A stretch of 64,000 bases of DNA from positions 1-64,000 of the forward strand of contig NZ_JANCMW010000005.1 in assembly GCF_029207565.1 (NCBI RefSeq), written 5' to 3'. A model generated the notes under the pieces. That model made no database searches, was not told the DNA's origin, and worked only from the letters and a program-made list of their open reading frames with translations. The first letter of the stretch is position 1. Every line of letters begins with the position of its first letter. A program made the translations under genes and the position numbers. Source of the stretch: Marinobacter iranensis. GTDB taxonomy: Bacteria > Pseudomonadota > Gammaproteobacteria > Pseudomonadales > Oleiphilaceae. Below are positions 33,750 through 43,046 of this stretch, in pieces.

Positions 33750-35348
33750 TCAGGCGGTTGCCAACCGACGAGTCTCCCCGCTCAACCCCTTATAGAGGCT
33801 GACGCACATCAGGATGAGGATGACGGTAAACGGCAGGCCTGCCGTGACAGCACCGGCCTGAAGGGCATTCAGGGCCTGTGCGCCGCCGCCAAACAGCAGG
33901 GTGGCGGCGATGACGCCTTCCATAGTGGCCCAGAAAACGCGCTGGGCGACGGGTGCGTCTTCCTTGCCACCGGCGGTGATGCCGTCGATGACCAACGAAC
34001 CGGAGTCGGATGAGGTGATAAAGAACACCAGCACCAGAACGATGGCGAGGAAGGACATTATCGAGGCCAGCGGCAGGTGCGCCAGCATCTGGAACATGGC
34101 CAGCGGGACTTCGGTGAGGCCGTTGCTCAGTTCGCCGACATTGGCCTGAATCTGGTCAAGGGCGCTGCCACCGAAGGCAGTGACCCAGACACCACAGACG
34201 ATGGTCGGGATGATGAGCACGGCGAGCATGAATTCACGCACGGTGCGGCCCCTGGAGACGCGGGCAATGAACATGCCGACGAAGGGCGACCAGGAAATCC
34301 ACCAGGCCCAGTAGAAGACCGTCCAGCCGTGGAACCAGGTCTCGTCATCGCGGCCAACCCAGTTGCTGAGCGGCAGGATGTTCTGTGCATAGGAACCAAA
34401 GAGGCTGAGCAAATTGGAAAGGAAACCTGAAATCGAGCCCACGACGATGACGAACACGAGTAATATCAGGGCAATGGCCATGTTGATGTTACTCAGCAAC
34501 TTGACCCCGCCATCCAAACCACGGACCACGGAAAAAATCGCAATGCCGGTGATGATCGTGATCAGGCCGATCTGGGTGCTGATGCCGTTTTCCACCAGAC
34601 CGAGATAAGCCAACCCGCTGGCAGCCTGTTGTGCGCCAAGACCAAGCGATGTAGCCAGGCCAAAGATAGTGGCGAGTACGGCGACGATGTCGATGATATG
34701 GCCAATCGGTCCCCAGATCAGGTTACCCAACAACGGATAGAAAGCGGACCGGACCGTGAGCGGCAGCCCTTTGTTATAGGCGAAGAACGCAAGGGAGAGA
34801 CCGACGATGCCATACATGGCCCAGGGGTGCAGTCCCCAGTGGAACATGGTGGCGCCGAGCGCGAGGGACTTGCCTTCCGCAGTGTTGGCCGCAACCCCCA
34901 ACGGAGTGCCGTACCAGTCTGTAAAGTAGGCCACGGGTTCCGCCACGCTCCAGAACATCAAGCCGATGCCCATACCCGCAGCGAACAGCATGGCAAACCA
35001 GGAAAGAGTGGAAAATTCCGGCTTGGCATGTTCGCCGCCGAGGCGGATTTTGCTGACTGGCAGCACAATCAACGCCAGACAGAAGATCACGAAGAGATTG
35101 CCGCCGGCCATAAACAGCCAGTCGAAGTGGTTAATGGCCCAGTTACGGGCACCCAACAGCATGCTGTTCGCTGCCTCGGGTGCCATAAGGGTGCCGGCCA
35201 CGAATATCAGAATGAGTATGGCACTGGTGCCGAAAACAGGGTTATGGATATCAAACCCGGCAATCTGAATGTTGTCTTGCCCGATCTGATAGTCAACGTC
35301 ATCGTAAGGTTGTGCACTACCGACCGAAGGCTCTGAACGTTTGGTCAT
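33750..35348 (-). CDS. BCCT family betaine/choline/carnitine transporter
   Basis: 532 residues from the ATG at 35348 (TTGGAGAGC upstream). Twelve membrane segments. The glycine-rich GMGIGLMFWSVAEPVAYF of TM3 and the TM8 block FYWAWWISWSPFVGMFIARV with aromatic cage tryptophans are BCCT signatures. The GMGIG form of the motif (rather than GMGMG) is seen in sodium-coupled betaine carriers, though this is not decisive. It probably imports glycine betaine or a related quaternary amine for the catabolic genes next to it. A TGTCGCTGCCAG element lies 66-77 bases upstream of the start. Confidence 0.88.
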   Translation of the reverse strand: MTKRSEPSVGSAQPYDDVDYQIGQDNIQIAGFDIHNPVFGTSAILILIFVAGTLMAPEAANSMLLGARNWAINHFDWLFMAGGNLFVIFCLALIVLPVSKIRLGGEHAKPEFSTLSWFAMLFAAGMGIGLMFWSVAEPVAYFTDWYGTPLGVAANTAEGKSLALGATMFHWGLHPWAMYGIVGLSLAFFAYNKGLPLTVRSAFYPLLGNLIWGPIGHIIDIVAVLATIFGLATSLGLGAQQAASGLAYLGLVENGISTQIGLITIITGIAIFSVVRGLDGGVKLLSNINMAIALILLVFVIVVGSISGFLSNLLSLFGSYAQNILPLSNWVGRDDETWFHGWTVFYWAWWISWSPFVGMFIARVSRGRTVREFMLAVLIIPTIVCGVWVTAFGGSALDQIQANVGELSNGLTEVPLAMFQMLAHLPLASIMSFLAIVLVLVFFITSSDSGSLVIDGITAGGKEDAPVAQRVFWATMEGVIAATLLFGGGAQALNALQAGAVTAGLPFTVILILMCVSLYKGLSGETRRLATA

Positions 35349-35467
35349 AAAAGCTCTCCAAGTTTTTTTTGTTATCGGGATAGATAGTAAGGGTTTGTGG
35401 GTTGGGGTTAATCCTGGCAGCGACATGGTTAAGCCGATTCATGTCCCGAAGCGGCAAGCCATTTGAA

Positions 35468-36229
35468 TCATTGGTACTGCCTCAGGAACATGGACGCATG
35501 GATATCGCGGATGGATTGCAGCATGCCGCGCAACTCCAGCCTGCCGATGGAAATATTGATTCGATTCACCAACTCCTGGGCACCCTCGGCATTTTTTGGC
35601 ACCAGTATGTGCAACTGCTGTCGTGAGAACACGAAAGTAAGCCGACGTACGGCATTCGGCTCATCAAAGACCCTGTGGATGGCACCCCTGGAGGAAAAGA
35701 TATCCACCGGAACGACATCTACGTCTCCCGCTTTCAACAGCCTGAAACATTCGTCCAGGGTTTCGGCCATGGTCAGGCTGGTGCCTGGCTTCTCCAGCAA
35801 ATCCGCCAGGTCGTGAGTGAAATATCCCTGGGGGCGGCAGAAATGATGCCCGGCTAACTCTTCCGGTCCCAGGGCCCGGACGTGGCTGTCGGTTAACACA
35901 AATGGCACGATGTAGTTGGACATCAGGGAGTCCGAGTAAAGGAAGCGCTCTGCCCTTTCTTTATTGAAGTACCAGGGAAACGTTGCCTGGTAGAGCCCTG
36001 CCTCCGTGTCGTCGAGCAGGGTATTCCAGGTGGGCTGGAACACGACTTCGTGCTCAAGCTCGGCTCCCCGCATTATGCGGTCCACGATTTCGGTAATCAT
36101 GCCGCGGTTCCTCCAGTCCTCGCCGGTAAAGGGCAGGAAATTACCTGAGGTGACAAGGCGGACGGGATCGGCGTTGGCGGAATTGGTCAAGGTTAGGAGC
36201 AGAAAGCAACAGAAAAGACACTTCTTCAT
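35468..36229 (-). CDS. orphan periplasmic substrate-binding protein (SBP family 3)
   Basis: 253 residues. Signal peptide of about 20 residues (FCCFLLLTLTNSANA). Mature domain opens VRLVTSGNFLPFTGEDWRNR and continues with EIVDRIMRGAELEHEVVFQP, the standard family-3 solute-binding fold seen for amino acids. No ABC permease or ATPase is nearby, so it either works with a system elsewhere or serves as a sensor. It lies 37 bp behind the etfB-like gene on the same strand and may be the last gene of the dgc operon. Confidence 0.75.
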   Translation of the reverse strand: MKKCLFCCFLLLTLTNSANADPVRLVTSGNFLPFTGEDWRNRGMITEIVDRIMRGAELEHEVVFQPTWNTLLDDTEAGLYQATFPWYFNKERAERFLYSDSLMSNYIVPFVLTDSHVRALGPEELAGHHFCRPQGYFTHDLADLLEKPGTSLTMAETLDECFRLLKAGDVDVVPVDIFSSRGAIHRVFDEPNAVRRLTFVFSRQQLHILVPKNAEGAQELVNRINISIGRLELRGMLQSIRDIHASMFLRQYQ

Positions 36230-36266
36230 AATCTGTACCTGCGTTCAGAGTTTTTGTTGTCGGGAA

Positions 36267-37064
36267 TCACCTCACGACGCCCTCCGCTACAAGTAACGCC
36301 ATAATCGCTTCGGCTTTCTCCCGGTCCGTGCCGTCACGAATCACCTTGCCGCCCTGCCCTTGGGGCTTTGCGGTGGCGGCCTTGAATCGGTCCGCGGCGG
36401 ATTTGGCTTTGACAACGTTTAGGCGCTTGGGTCTCGGTTTAGCCGGCAACTCCTGCCACTGCTGTCGTTCGTCATCGGCGGTCGTATTTGCCAGGGATAC
36501 GGCGAAGTTCCCGCGGCGGCTGGGGCCGAAGGCGTATTGACGGGCTTCGGGGGCGGCATTGTCGACGGTGGCGACGAAGGGCAGCGGCACCCTGAGCAGT
36601 CTGCGCTGGCCACGCGGTAAGGCTTGCAACACCTCGGCCATGCCGTTGTCGATGGTTTGAATGTCAGCGATGCGGGGGATCAGCGGCCAGCCCAATCGCT
36701 CTGCCAAAAGGTACGGCACCATGCCAGAGGCTTCGCCGCTTTCAGCGCGGACCCCGGTCAATACGATGTCGGCCGGTTGCTCGTCGAGGTGGGTTGCCAG
36801 GGCAGGAACGGCGTCAGCGTCGGGCCCTGCCTGCAACACACTCAGTTGCGGCAGACCCATGCCCAGGTATTGGCGCAGGGCGGGTTCAGCCATATCACCA
36901 ACATGAATCAGGCGTGAGGCTGTTCCTGCCATTTTCAGGCCCAACTCGACGGCTCGCGCATCCTGGCCTGCACGACGGGTACGGCCGGATTTTGGGTGCT
37001 GGCCAACCGAGACAAGGGTCGCGACCCTGATGTTGCGTTCGGGATTAACGTTAGAATTAGGCAA
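36267..37064 (-). CDS. etfB: electron transfer flavoprotein beta subunit paralogue of the DgcAB system
   Basis: 265 residues. ETF-beta features: VGDMAEPALRQYLGMGLPQL, QPADIVLTGVRAESGEASGM (nucleotide/AMP site, equivalent to the GxxxxD..G block), and PLIPRIADIQTID. It diverges from housekeeping EtfB and matches the paralogues linked to dimethylglycine demethylation. With the EtfA-like partner it should take electrons from DgcAB. Its start overlaps the etfA-like stop by 8 bp, implying coupled translation. Confidence 0.82.
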   Translation of the reverse strand: MPNSNVNPERNIRVATLVSVGQHPKSGRTRRAGQDARAVELGLKMAGTASRLIHVGDMAEPALRQYLGMGLPQLSVLQAGPDADAVPALATHLDEQPADIVLTGVRAESGEASGMVPYLLAERLGWPLIPRIADIQTIDNGMAEVLQALPRGQRRLLRVPLPFVATVDNAAPEARQYAFGPSRRGNFAVSLANTTADDERQQWQELPAKPRPKRLNVVKAKSAADRFKAATAKPQGQGGKVIRDGTDREKAEAIMALLVAEGVVR

Positions 37065-38346
37065 CGTTACGTTCCTCCTCTCGTGTGTTGGCCGTTACCG
37101 GCGGCGTTTCTGTGCCGTTTTGGCGGGCTTCGGCCAGGGCCAGCAGTTCCCCCAGAATTCCCTGGCTGTCGCCGATCACGCTCAGGTCGGCACGCTTGAT
37201 CATGTCGCAACCGCCGTCCAGGTTGATGGCGACGACCTTGTCGCATTGGCCAATGCCTTGCAGGTGCTGGATCGCACCGGAAATACCGACGGCAATATAA
37301 ACCCGGGCGGTGACCCATGTGCCGGTCGCTCCGACCTGGCGGAAACGTGGCATGTTGCCGTCGTCAACGGCAACGCGACTGGCCCCTTCGGTAGCACCGA
37401 GTGCGGTGGCAGCCCGGTGGAACTGACCCCAATCCTGGATGCCGTTACCGGCGGCGAGAATGAACTCAGCCTCGCCCAGGGCGATCTTGCTCGGGTCGAC
37501 CTCCACCGGGCCCAGGTCTTCGATCCGGGGTGCGACCGGCGGGATAGCTGCCAGTTCAATGGGCCTGGCTTCGTGTCGGGTTTCATCAATCGGCAGTGCG
37601 CACTCTTCGGCCAGTAGCAGGAGCCGGGCCGTGGGCCGTTGCCAATCGGTGCGATGGCTGCCACCGCGACACACTGTCTGCTCGGCATCCACCTGCCAGG
37701 CCTGAACCGCAGGACGTTCACCCAAACGGGCGCCCAGGCGCGCGCCGAGATCCGCGCCGCCATGGACGCTGTCAGGAAACAGCCAATAGCGCGGCGCCAG
37801 TTCGGTGTCGACCGCCCGCAATACGGCAAGTTTCAGTTCCGGGCAATAGCCTGTCAGGGGTTGGCCATGGACTTCGGTCAGGTGAATCAGACGATCGGCG
37901 CCAGTAGTGTCGAAGGCGGCGTCTCGAATTTCGCCGAGAGCAATGGCAACCACGGCGCCCTGGTCCGCCTGCGCCTTGACCAATTGATGCGCCTGTCCGA
38001 GTACATCCCTGTCGTGATTGCTCAGGCGGCCCGCGGCCAGGTCCACCACCACAGCCACGTAGAAGTCCGGCTGCTCGACACGGTGCAACGGCAAGGGGGC
38101 GGCCTCGGCCGAACGGCCCCGCGCACGCAATGACAGGCCACCGGCACCACCCTGGGTTCCGGCGCTGCGGTCGATGCGCTTGATGCCGTTCGGGCCGATG
38201 AAGCCAACGGCATGGGGGTTCTTGCGCAACAGGCCGGTAGGGCCACGCACCGGCCCCGACCCGGCTGTCAGTTCGTCGTGCTGCGGGTGCAGGCGATTGC
38301 GCAGAATCCATTCGTTACGCGGGTTCCGTCGGATGATGTCGCTCAT
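37057..38346 (-). CDS. etfA: electron transfer flavoprotein alpha subunit paralogue of the DgcAB system
   Basis: 429 residues, longer than ordinary EtfA (about 310) because of an N-terminal extension of roughly 110 residues (RRNPRNEWILRNRLHPQHDE onward), as in other Dgc-linked EtfA paralogues. The FAD-binding C-terminal half shows GATGTWVTARVYIAVGISGA and IQHLQGIGQCDKVVAINLDG, and ends in the usual DLSVIGDSQGILGEL. The start ATG shares one base with the dgcB stop (TGATG), so the two are coupled. Confidence 0.85.
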   Translation of the reverse strand: MSDIIRRNPRNEWILRNRLHPQHDELTAGSGPVRGPTGLLRKNPHAVGFIGPNGIKRIDRSAGTQGGAGGLSLRARGRSAEAAPLPLHRVEQPDFYVAVVVDLAAGRLSNHDRDVLGQAHQLVKAQADQGAVVAIALGEIRDAAFDTTGADRLIHLTEVHGQPLTGYCPELKLAVLRAVDTELAPRYWLFPDSVHGGADLGARLGARLGERPAVQAWQVDAEQTVCRGGSHRTDWQRPTARLLLLAEECALPIDETRHEARPIELAAIPPVAPRIEDLGPVEVDPSKIALGEAEFILAAGNGIQDWGQFHRAATALGATEGASRVAVDDGNMPRFRQVGATGTWVTARVYIAVGISGAIQHLQGIGQCDKVVAINLDGGCDMIKRADLSVIGDSQGILGELLALAEARQNGTETPPVTANTREEERNVA

Positions 38347-40274
38347 CAGTGCACCTCCTCGGCAAGGGGTTGGGGTGCGGGGCCGGCTTCAACAACCAGG
38401 GCATCGGCCACCAGTTCAGCCAGGTCGCGGATCTCCGGTCGTGGCTCCACCACCCCTTCGAGCATGGAAGTGCACTGCTGGCAGGCCACGGCGATGGTCT
38501 CGGCGCCCACCTTACGTGCATCGTCCATGCGCATATCGGCGATACGATGCTCCCCGGGAACATCGGTGATGGGCGCACCGCCCCCGCCGCCACAACAGCG
38601 GGACCGGTAACCGGAGCGTTCCATTTCACTCACCTGAATACCCAGGGCGCCCAGCAGTGAACGGGGGGAATCGTACTCGCCGTTATAACGGCCCAGGTAA
38701 CAGGGGTCGTGGTAAGTGACGGTGCCGCCCTTGAAGGCGTCCAGTTTGATCTTGCCCTGCTCCACCAGTTCGTTGATGAAAGTGCTGTGGTGCAGCACGT
38801 CGTAATGACCACCAAAGTCGCCGTACTCGTTTTTCAGCACATGGAAAGCGTGCGGGTCGGTGGTAACGATGCGCTTGAAGCGGTACCGGTTCATTGTGGC
38901 GATGTTCTGCCTGGCCAGGCTCTGGAATGTGGCGTCGTCGCCTAGGCGGCGGGCCACGTCGCCAGAGTCGCATTCTTCGTTGCCTAGCACGGCGAAGTCG
39001 ACACCAGCGGCTTTCAGGATGCTGACAAAGGCGCGCAGAATGCGCTGGCTACGCATGTCGAAGCAGCCGTCACTGACCCAGAACAACACCTCGGCTTCCT
39101 GTTTGTCGGCCATCAGTGGCAGGTCAAGGTCGGCGGCCCAGTTCATGCGGCTGCCGGGCGCGTAGCCGCCAGGGTTGTCGGTGGCAATCAGATTGTCCAG
39201 CACCTCGGCGCCCTTGTTCGGGGTCTCTCCGCGCTCCAGCGTCAGGTGGCGACGCATATCAACGATGGCGTCGACGTGCTCGATCATCATCGGGCATTCC
39301 TCGACACAGGCGCGGCAGGTGGTGCAGGACCAGAGCGTGTCGGCATTGATCAGGCCCTCGACAATCGGCTGGTGCGGACTGCCCTGGGCCTTGCCCACCT
39401 CTGTGCCCGGGTACGGACTACCCGCGTACTTGGCATCGGTGCCTCCTGCCAGGCCAACAACCATGTCCTGAATCAGCTTCTTCGGGTTCAACGGCTGACC
39501 GGCGGCAAAGGCGGGGCAAACGGCTTCACAGCGACCGCATTGCACGCAGGCGTCGAAGCCAAGCAGTTGGTTCCACTTGAAATCCCTGGGTTCGGCAACG
39601 CCGAGCTTTCCGTCCAGGTCGACCGGCTTCAGACCGGTGGAGCGCCCCCCGCCAAAACGTTCCGGGCGCCGATGAAAGGCCAGGTGCAAGGATCCGGCAA
39701 AGGCGTGCTTCATCGGCCCGCCCCACCCCATGCCGAACAGCATTTCGGCCAGGCCCAGGGTTACCCCTACCAGCAGTACGGCCACCAACACCCAGCCACC
39801 GAAGTTCTCCGGCAGGAAACCGGAGGTCAGCAGGGTGAGCAGGAAAAACGAGCCGGAAAACACCATCAGGCTTTTCGGCAACCGCATCCAGGGGCCTTTG
39901 GACAACCGCGCCGGCGGGTTGAGGCGGCGTTTGTAGACAAAAACCGAGCCGGTAAACATCAGCGCAGTGGCGACCAGCAACGCTCCGTTCAGCCAGGGGC
40001 TGTCGATCCCGAACAGATGCACGACCAGAATGAGAATCATGGACAACACGAAGCCACCGGCGGTGGCCACGTGGGTGTTGGACATGACCTTGTCCCGCTC
40101 GACGACATGGTGCAGGTCGACAAGGTAGCGGCGCGGCATGGCAAGCAGACCGGCGATAAGGTTGACCGGTTCCGGCTGGCCCGCGCGCCACAGGTTGATG
40201 CGGCGAATAGCGCCGATCATCAGCAATATAAGGGCCGTGACCAATAATATCGGAGTGAGCCAATCGAGGGTCAT
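38346..40274 (-). CDS. dgcB: dimethylglycine demethylation protein DgcB (membrane Fe-S protein)
   Basis: 642 residues. About five N-terminal membrane segments (up to residue 185) are followed by two ferredoxin-type 4Fe-4S clusters, CVQCGRCEAVCP and CTTCRACVEECP, and by CCG domains of the heterodisulfide-reductase type (DPCYLGRYNGEYDSPR and SRCCGGGGGAP). DgcB with DgcA demethylates dimethylglycine to sarcosine, and electrons reach the quinone pool through the membrane. It sits directly between dgcA and the ETF paralogues, the order found in Pseudomonas betaine clusters. Confidence 0.9.
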   Translation of the reverse strand: MTLDWLTPILLVTALILLMIGAIRRINLWRAGQPEPVNLIAGLLAMPRRYLVDLHHVVERDKVMSNTHVATAGGFVLSMILILVVHLFGIDSPWLNGALLVATALMFTGSVFVYKRRLNPPARLSKGPWMRLPKSLMVFSGSFFLLTLLTSGFLPENFGGWVLVAVLLVGVTLGLAEMLFGMGWGGPMKHAFAGSLHLAFHRRPERFGGGRSTGLKPVDLDGKLGVAEPRDFKWNQLLGFDACVQCGRCEAVCPAFAAGQPLNPKKLIQDMVVGLAGGTDAKYAGSPYPGTEVGKAQGSPHQPIVEGLINADTLWSCTTCRACVEECPMMIEHVDAIVDMRRHLTLERGETPNKGAEVLDNLIATDNPGGYAPGSRMNWAADLDLPLMADKQEAEVLFWVSDGCFDMRSQRILRAFVSILKAAGVDFAVLGNEECDSGDVARRLGDDATFQSLARQNIATMNRYRFKRIVTTDPHAFHVLKNEYGDFGGHYDVLHHSTFINELVEQGKIKLDAFKGGTVTYHDPCYLGRYNGEYDSPRSLLGALGIQVSEMERSGYRSRCCGGGGGAPITDVPGEHRIADMRMDDARKVGAETIAVACQQCTSMLEGVVEPRPEIRDLAELVADALVVEAGPAPQPLAEEVH

Positions 40275-40325
40275 GAGGTACCTCTTTTTGATGGGTGGGG
40301 CATCGCATTCAAGAAATCACCACCC

Positions 40326-40434
40326 GTAGGTTGGATTAGCCTGAAAGGCGTAATCCAACAACCTGGCCACTGGCGATGATCTTGCATTGCCTGAAGCTCA
40401 GGTGTCGGATTACGCTTCGCTAATCCGACCTACG
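40326..40434. repeat. pair of inverted REP-like elements
   Basis: Positions 40326-40360 and 40403-40434 are two copies, in opposite orientation, of one element of about 33 bases. Each copy is itself a hairpin: GTAGGTTGGATTA...TAATCCAACA in the first and TGTCGGATTA...TAATCCGACCTAC in the second. They differ at a few compensated positions (TTGG/CCAA against TCGG/CCGA). The pair fills the 170 bp gap between dgcA and dgcB, resembling BIME-type REP doublets of gammaproteobacteria. Confidence 0.75.
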
Positions 40435-40444
40435 TGGTTAGGGG

Positions 40445-42508
40445 TTATAGGTCTTTGCATAGCCGTAATGCATCGTAGATGGCTGCATGGGTATTCCGTT
40501 GGGACACGCAATCGCCCAATCGCCACAAAATCATGCCGTTGTCTGCGTCGGTCAAAACCGGCTGTGCCTGGCAGGCAAACAGGGCTTCGACATCGATCTG
40601 CCCTTTATTGATCGAACCTTCCTTCAGTTCGTAATACAGCGCTTCGTCTGGCCGGGTGCCGTTTTCAATAACGACCTGGTCCACCACCCGTTCTTCCTTC
40701 TGGCCGGTGTATTCGTTCTCCAGCACGGCGATTTTCTTGTCACCTTCCGCATAGACCTTTTCCAGCATCATGTCGGAGCTCATGATCACTTCACGCTCGT
40801 ACAGGCTGCGGTAATACGTTGGGAAAGTGGTACCGCCGATCCCCACGCCGGGCTTGATGTCGTCGGTGACCAGTTCCACCTGCGAGCCCTTGGCAGCAAG
40901 GTAATCCGCAGCGGACATACCGGAGAATTCACAGATGGTGTCGTACACCAGCACGTTTTCGCCGGGTTCAACGCGACCGCTGAGGATGTCCCAGGAGGAA
41001 ACCACCAGGCCGTCCTCAAACCCCCATTCCGGATTCTGTTCAAGGAACGGGATGCCACCGGTGGCGAGGATGCAGACATCAGGCCGGATGTCCCGAACCA
41101 GAGAGGCATCTCCGGCGGTGTCCAGCCGCAGTTCGACACCGAGGCGGTCGAGCTCGAGGGCATACCAGCGGGTGATCCCAGCGATCTGGTCACGTTGCGG
41201 TGCCTTGGACGCCAGGGTGATCTGGCCGCCGAGCTCGCTGGCCTTTTCGATCAGGGTGACGGTATGGCCACGTTCTGCGGCCACCCGTGCGGCTTCCATA
41301 CCGCCCGGTCCACCCCCAATAACGAGAACCTTGCGGACGGGGCCATCGGTCTTTTCAATGATGTGTGGCATCCCCAGGTGCTCACGGGAGGTGGCGGCAT
41401 TCTGGATACACAGAACGTCCAGCCCCTGGTATTGGCGGTCGATGCAGTAGTTGGCGCCGACGCATTGGCGGATCTGGTCAACCTGATTCATCTTGATTTT
41501 GGCGATGATATGCGGGTCGGCGATGTGGGCCCGGGTCATGCCAACGAAGTCGACATAGCCGGCCTCCAGGATACGCTCGGCCTGGTTCGGATCCTTGATG
41601 TTCTGGGCGTGGATGACGGGCACGTCGACCACTTCCTTGATGCCTGCCGCCAGGTGCAGGAACGGTTCCGGCGGGTAGGACATGTTGGGGATCACGTTGG
41701 CCAGGGTGTTGTGGGTATCGCAGCCAGAGCCAACGACACCGAAGAAGTCGAGCAAACCGGTGTCGTTGTAGTATTTTGCAATCTGTTTCATGTCGTCGTG
41801 ATTCAGACCGTCGGGATGAAACTCGTCGCCACAGATGCGCAGGCCGACAGCGAAGTCTCGTCCGACTTCTTCGCGCACGGCTTTTAGCACTTCCATGCCG
41901 AACCGCATGCGGTTTTCGAAGGTACCACCCCATTGGTCAGTGCGCTTGTTGACGCGGGGGGACCAGAACTGGTCGATCATGTGTTGATGGACGGCGGAGA
42001 GTTCAACGCCATCAAGCCCCCCTTCCTTGGCGCGGCGGGCAGCCTGGGCGAAATCCGCGATGATCCGATGGATATCTTCCACCTCAATGGTCTTGCAGGT
42101 GGCGCGATGGACTGGCTCACGGACGCCGGAGGGTGACATCAGGTTGGGCCAGTTTTCACCGTCCCAGCGGGAGCGGCGCCCCATATGGCTGATCTGTATC
42201 ATGATCTTGCCGCCGTGTTTGTGAACGGCGTTGGCCAGGTTCTGGAAGTGCGGGATGATACGATCGGTGGCCAGGTTTACAGAGCTCCACCAGCTTTGGG
42301 GGCTGTCGATGGAGACCACGCTGGAGCCGCCACAGATGCAGAGGCCGCATCCGCCCTTGGCTTTCTCTTCGTAGTATTTGACGTAACGATCGGTTGTCAT
42401 ACCACCATCGGTGGCATAGACCTCGGCGTGTGCCGTGCTGACAACCCGATTGCGGATGGTCAGTTGGTTGATCTGTAATGGGCGGAAGAGCGCTTCAAAC
42501 TGGGACAT
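40445..42508 (-). CDS. dgcA: dimethylglycine demethylase subunit DgcA (OYE-type flavin oxidoreductase)
   Basis: 687 residues. N-terminal TIM barrel of the NADH:flavin oxidoreductase family (about 1-370: FRPLQINQLTIRNRVVSTAH, GGLDGVELSAVHQHMIDQFW). A cysteine-rich linker follows (CVGANYCIDRQYQGLDVLC) and could carry a 4Fe-4S cluster as in trimethylamine dehydrogenase relatives. The C-terminal dinucleotide domain opens with VLVIGGGPGGMEAARVAAER. With DgcB it converts dimethylglycine to sarcosine, releasing a formaldehyde-level carbon. Third gene of the dipeptidase-DUF5943-dgcA-dgcB-etfA-etfB operon. Confidence 0.9.
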   Translation of the reverse strand: MSQFEALFRPLQINQLTIRNRVVSTAHAEVYATDGGMTTDRYVKYYEEKAKGGCGLCICGGSSVVSIDSPQSWWSSVNLATDRIIPHFQNLANAVHKHGGKIMIQISHMGRRSRWDGENWPNLMSPSGVREPVHRATCKTIEVEDIHRIIADFAQAARRAKEGGLDGVELSAVHQHMIDQFWSPRVNKRTDQWGGTFENRMRFGMEVLKAVREEVGRDFAVGLRICGDEFHPDGLNHDDMKQIAKYYNDTGLLDFFGVVGSGCDTHNTLANVIPNMSYPPEPFLHLAAGIKEVVDVPVIHAQNIKDPNQAERILEAGYVDFVGMTRAHIADPHIIAKIKMNQVDQIRQCVGANYCIDRQYQGLDVLCIQNAATSREHLGMPHIIEKTDGPVRKVLVIGGGPGGMEAARVAAERGHTVTLIEKASELGGQITLASKAPQRDQIAGITRWYALELDRLGVELRLDTAGDASLVRDIRPDVCILATGGIPFLEQNPEWGFEDGLVVSSWDILSGRVEPGENVLVYDTICEFSGMSAADYLAAKGSQVELVTDDIKPGVGIGGTTFPTYYRSLYEREVIMSSDMMLEKVYAEGDKKIAVLENEYTGQKEERVVDQVVIENGTRPDEALYYELKEGSINKGQIDVEALFACQAQPVLTDADNGMILWRLGDCVSQRNTHAAIYDALRLCKDL

Positions 42509-42510
42509 TT

Positions 42511-43044
42511 CTAACCCCTTTTTGTTACTTCAAACAGACCGAATTCGACACCGTCTTCGGCGGCACTTTGAGTCTGGACAGCTATGGTGCGAACGTCGTA
42601 TCCAAGGTCGGTGGCGATCTGGTCCATGGCGCCGGCGAACCAGCCGGTGAACATGTACTCGATCTTGCGACCGACCTTGCCGTAGTGGTAGACGAAGGCA
42701 GAGTGGTCAAGCCGAACCCGCGCCTCACCGCCGGCAATATCGAGATGTTCGGTGGCAAACAGCCCCCAGCCGCGCTGGGACAGGCGTTTCATGTAGTGTT
42801 CGAACACCTCGTCGCCTTTGAGGCCATGCAGGGCCGATTCTTTTTCACACCAGTGCCAGGCGGATTTGTAACCCGCCTTGTAGAGAATCTCGGCGTAGCG
42901 TTCAGGGCCGATTTCCTCTTCGATGGCCTGATGGTTGTTTATGAAGAAATGACGCGGGACATAGAGCATGGGCAACGCGTCCGTGGTCCAGATGCCGGTT
43001 TCGTCATCAACCAGGATGGGCATTTCAGGTGCGTGCGTTGCCAT
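42511..43044 (-). CDS. DUF5943 family protein, conserved in betaine-catabolic operons
   Basis: 177 residues from the ATG at 43044; an ATG at 43059 would overlap the dipeptidase gene. No catalytic motif is recognised. The sequence is compact and aromatic-rich (DDETGIWTTDALPMLYVPRH, KAGYKSAWHWCEKESALHGL) and resembles a small V4R-like ligand-binding domain at its C-terminal half. The same gene accompanies dgcA in Pseudomonas (next to the dipeptidase), suggesting a role in dimethylglycine demethylation, perhaps cofactor handling. Its stop lies 2 bp before dgcA starts. Confidence 0.75.
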   Translation of the reverse strand: MATHAPEMPILVDDETGIWTTDALPMLYVPRHFFINNHQAIEEEIGPERYAEILYKAGYKSAWHWCEKESALHGLKGDEVFEHYMKRLSQRGWGLFATEHLDIAGGEARVRLDHSAFVYHYGKVGRKIEYMFTGWFAGAMDQIATDLGYDVRTIAVQTQSAAEDGVEFGLFEVTKRG

Positions 43045-43046
43045 TC

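Noticed and set aside
40487..41887. 466-codon open frame on the plus strand
   Set aside because: Antisense to dgcA with no domain features; explained by codon bias in dgcA.
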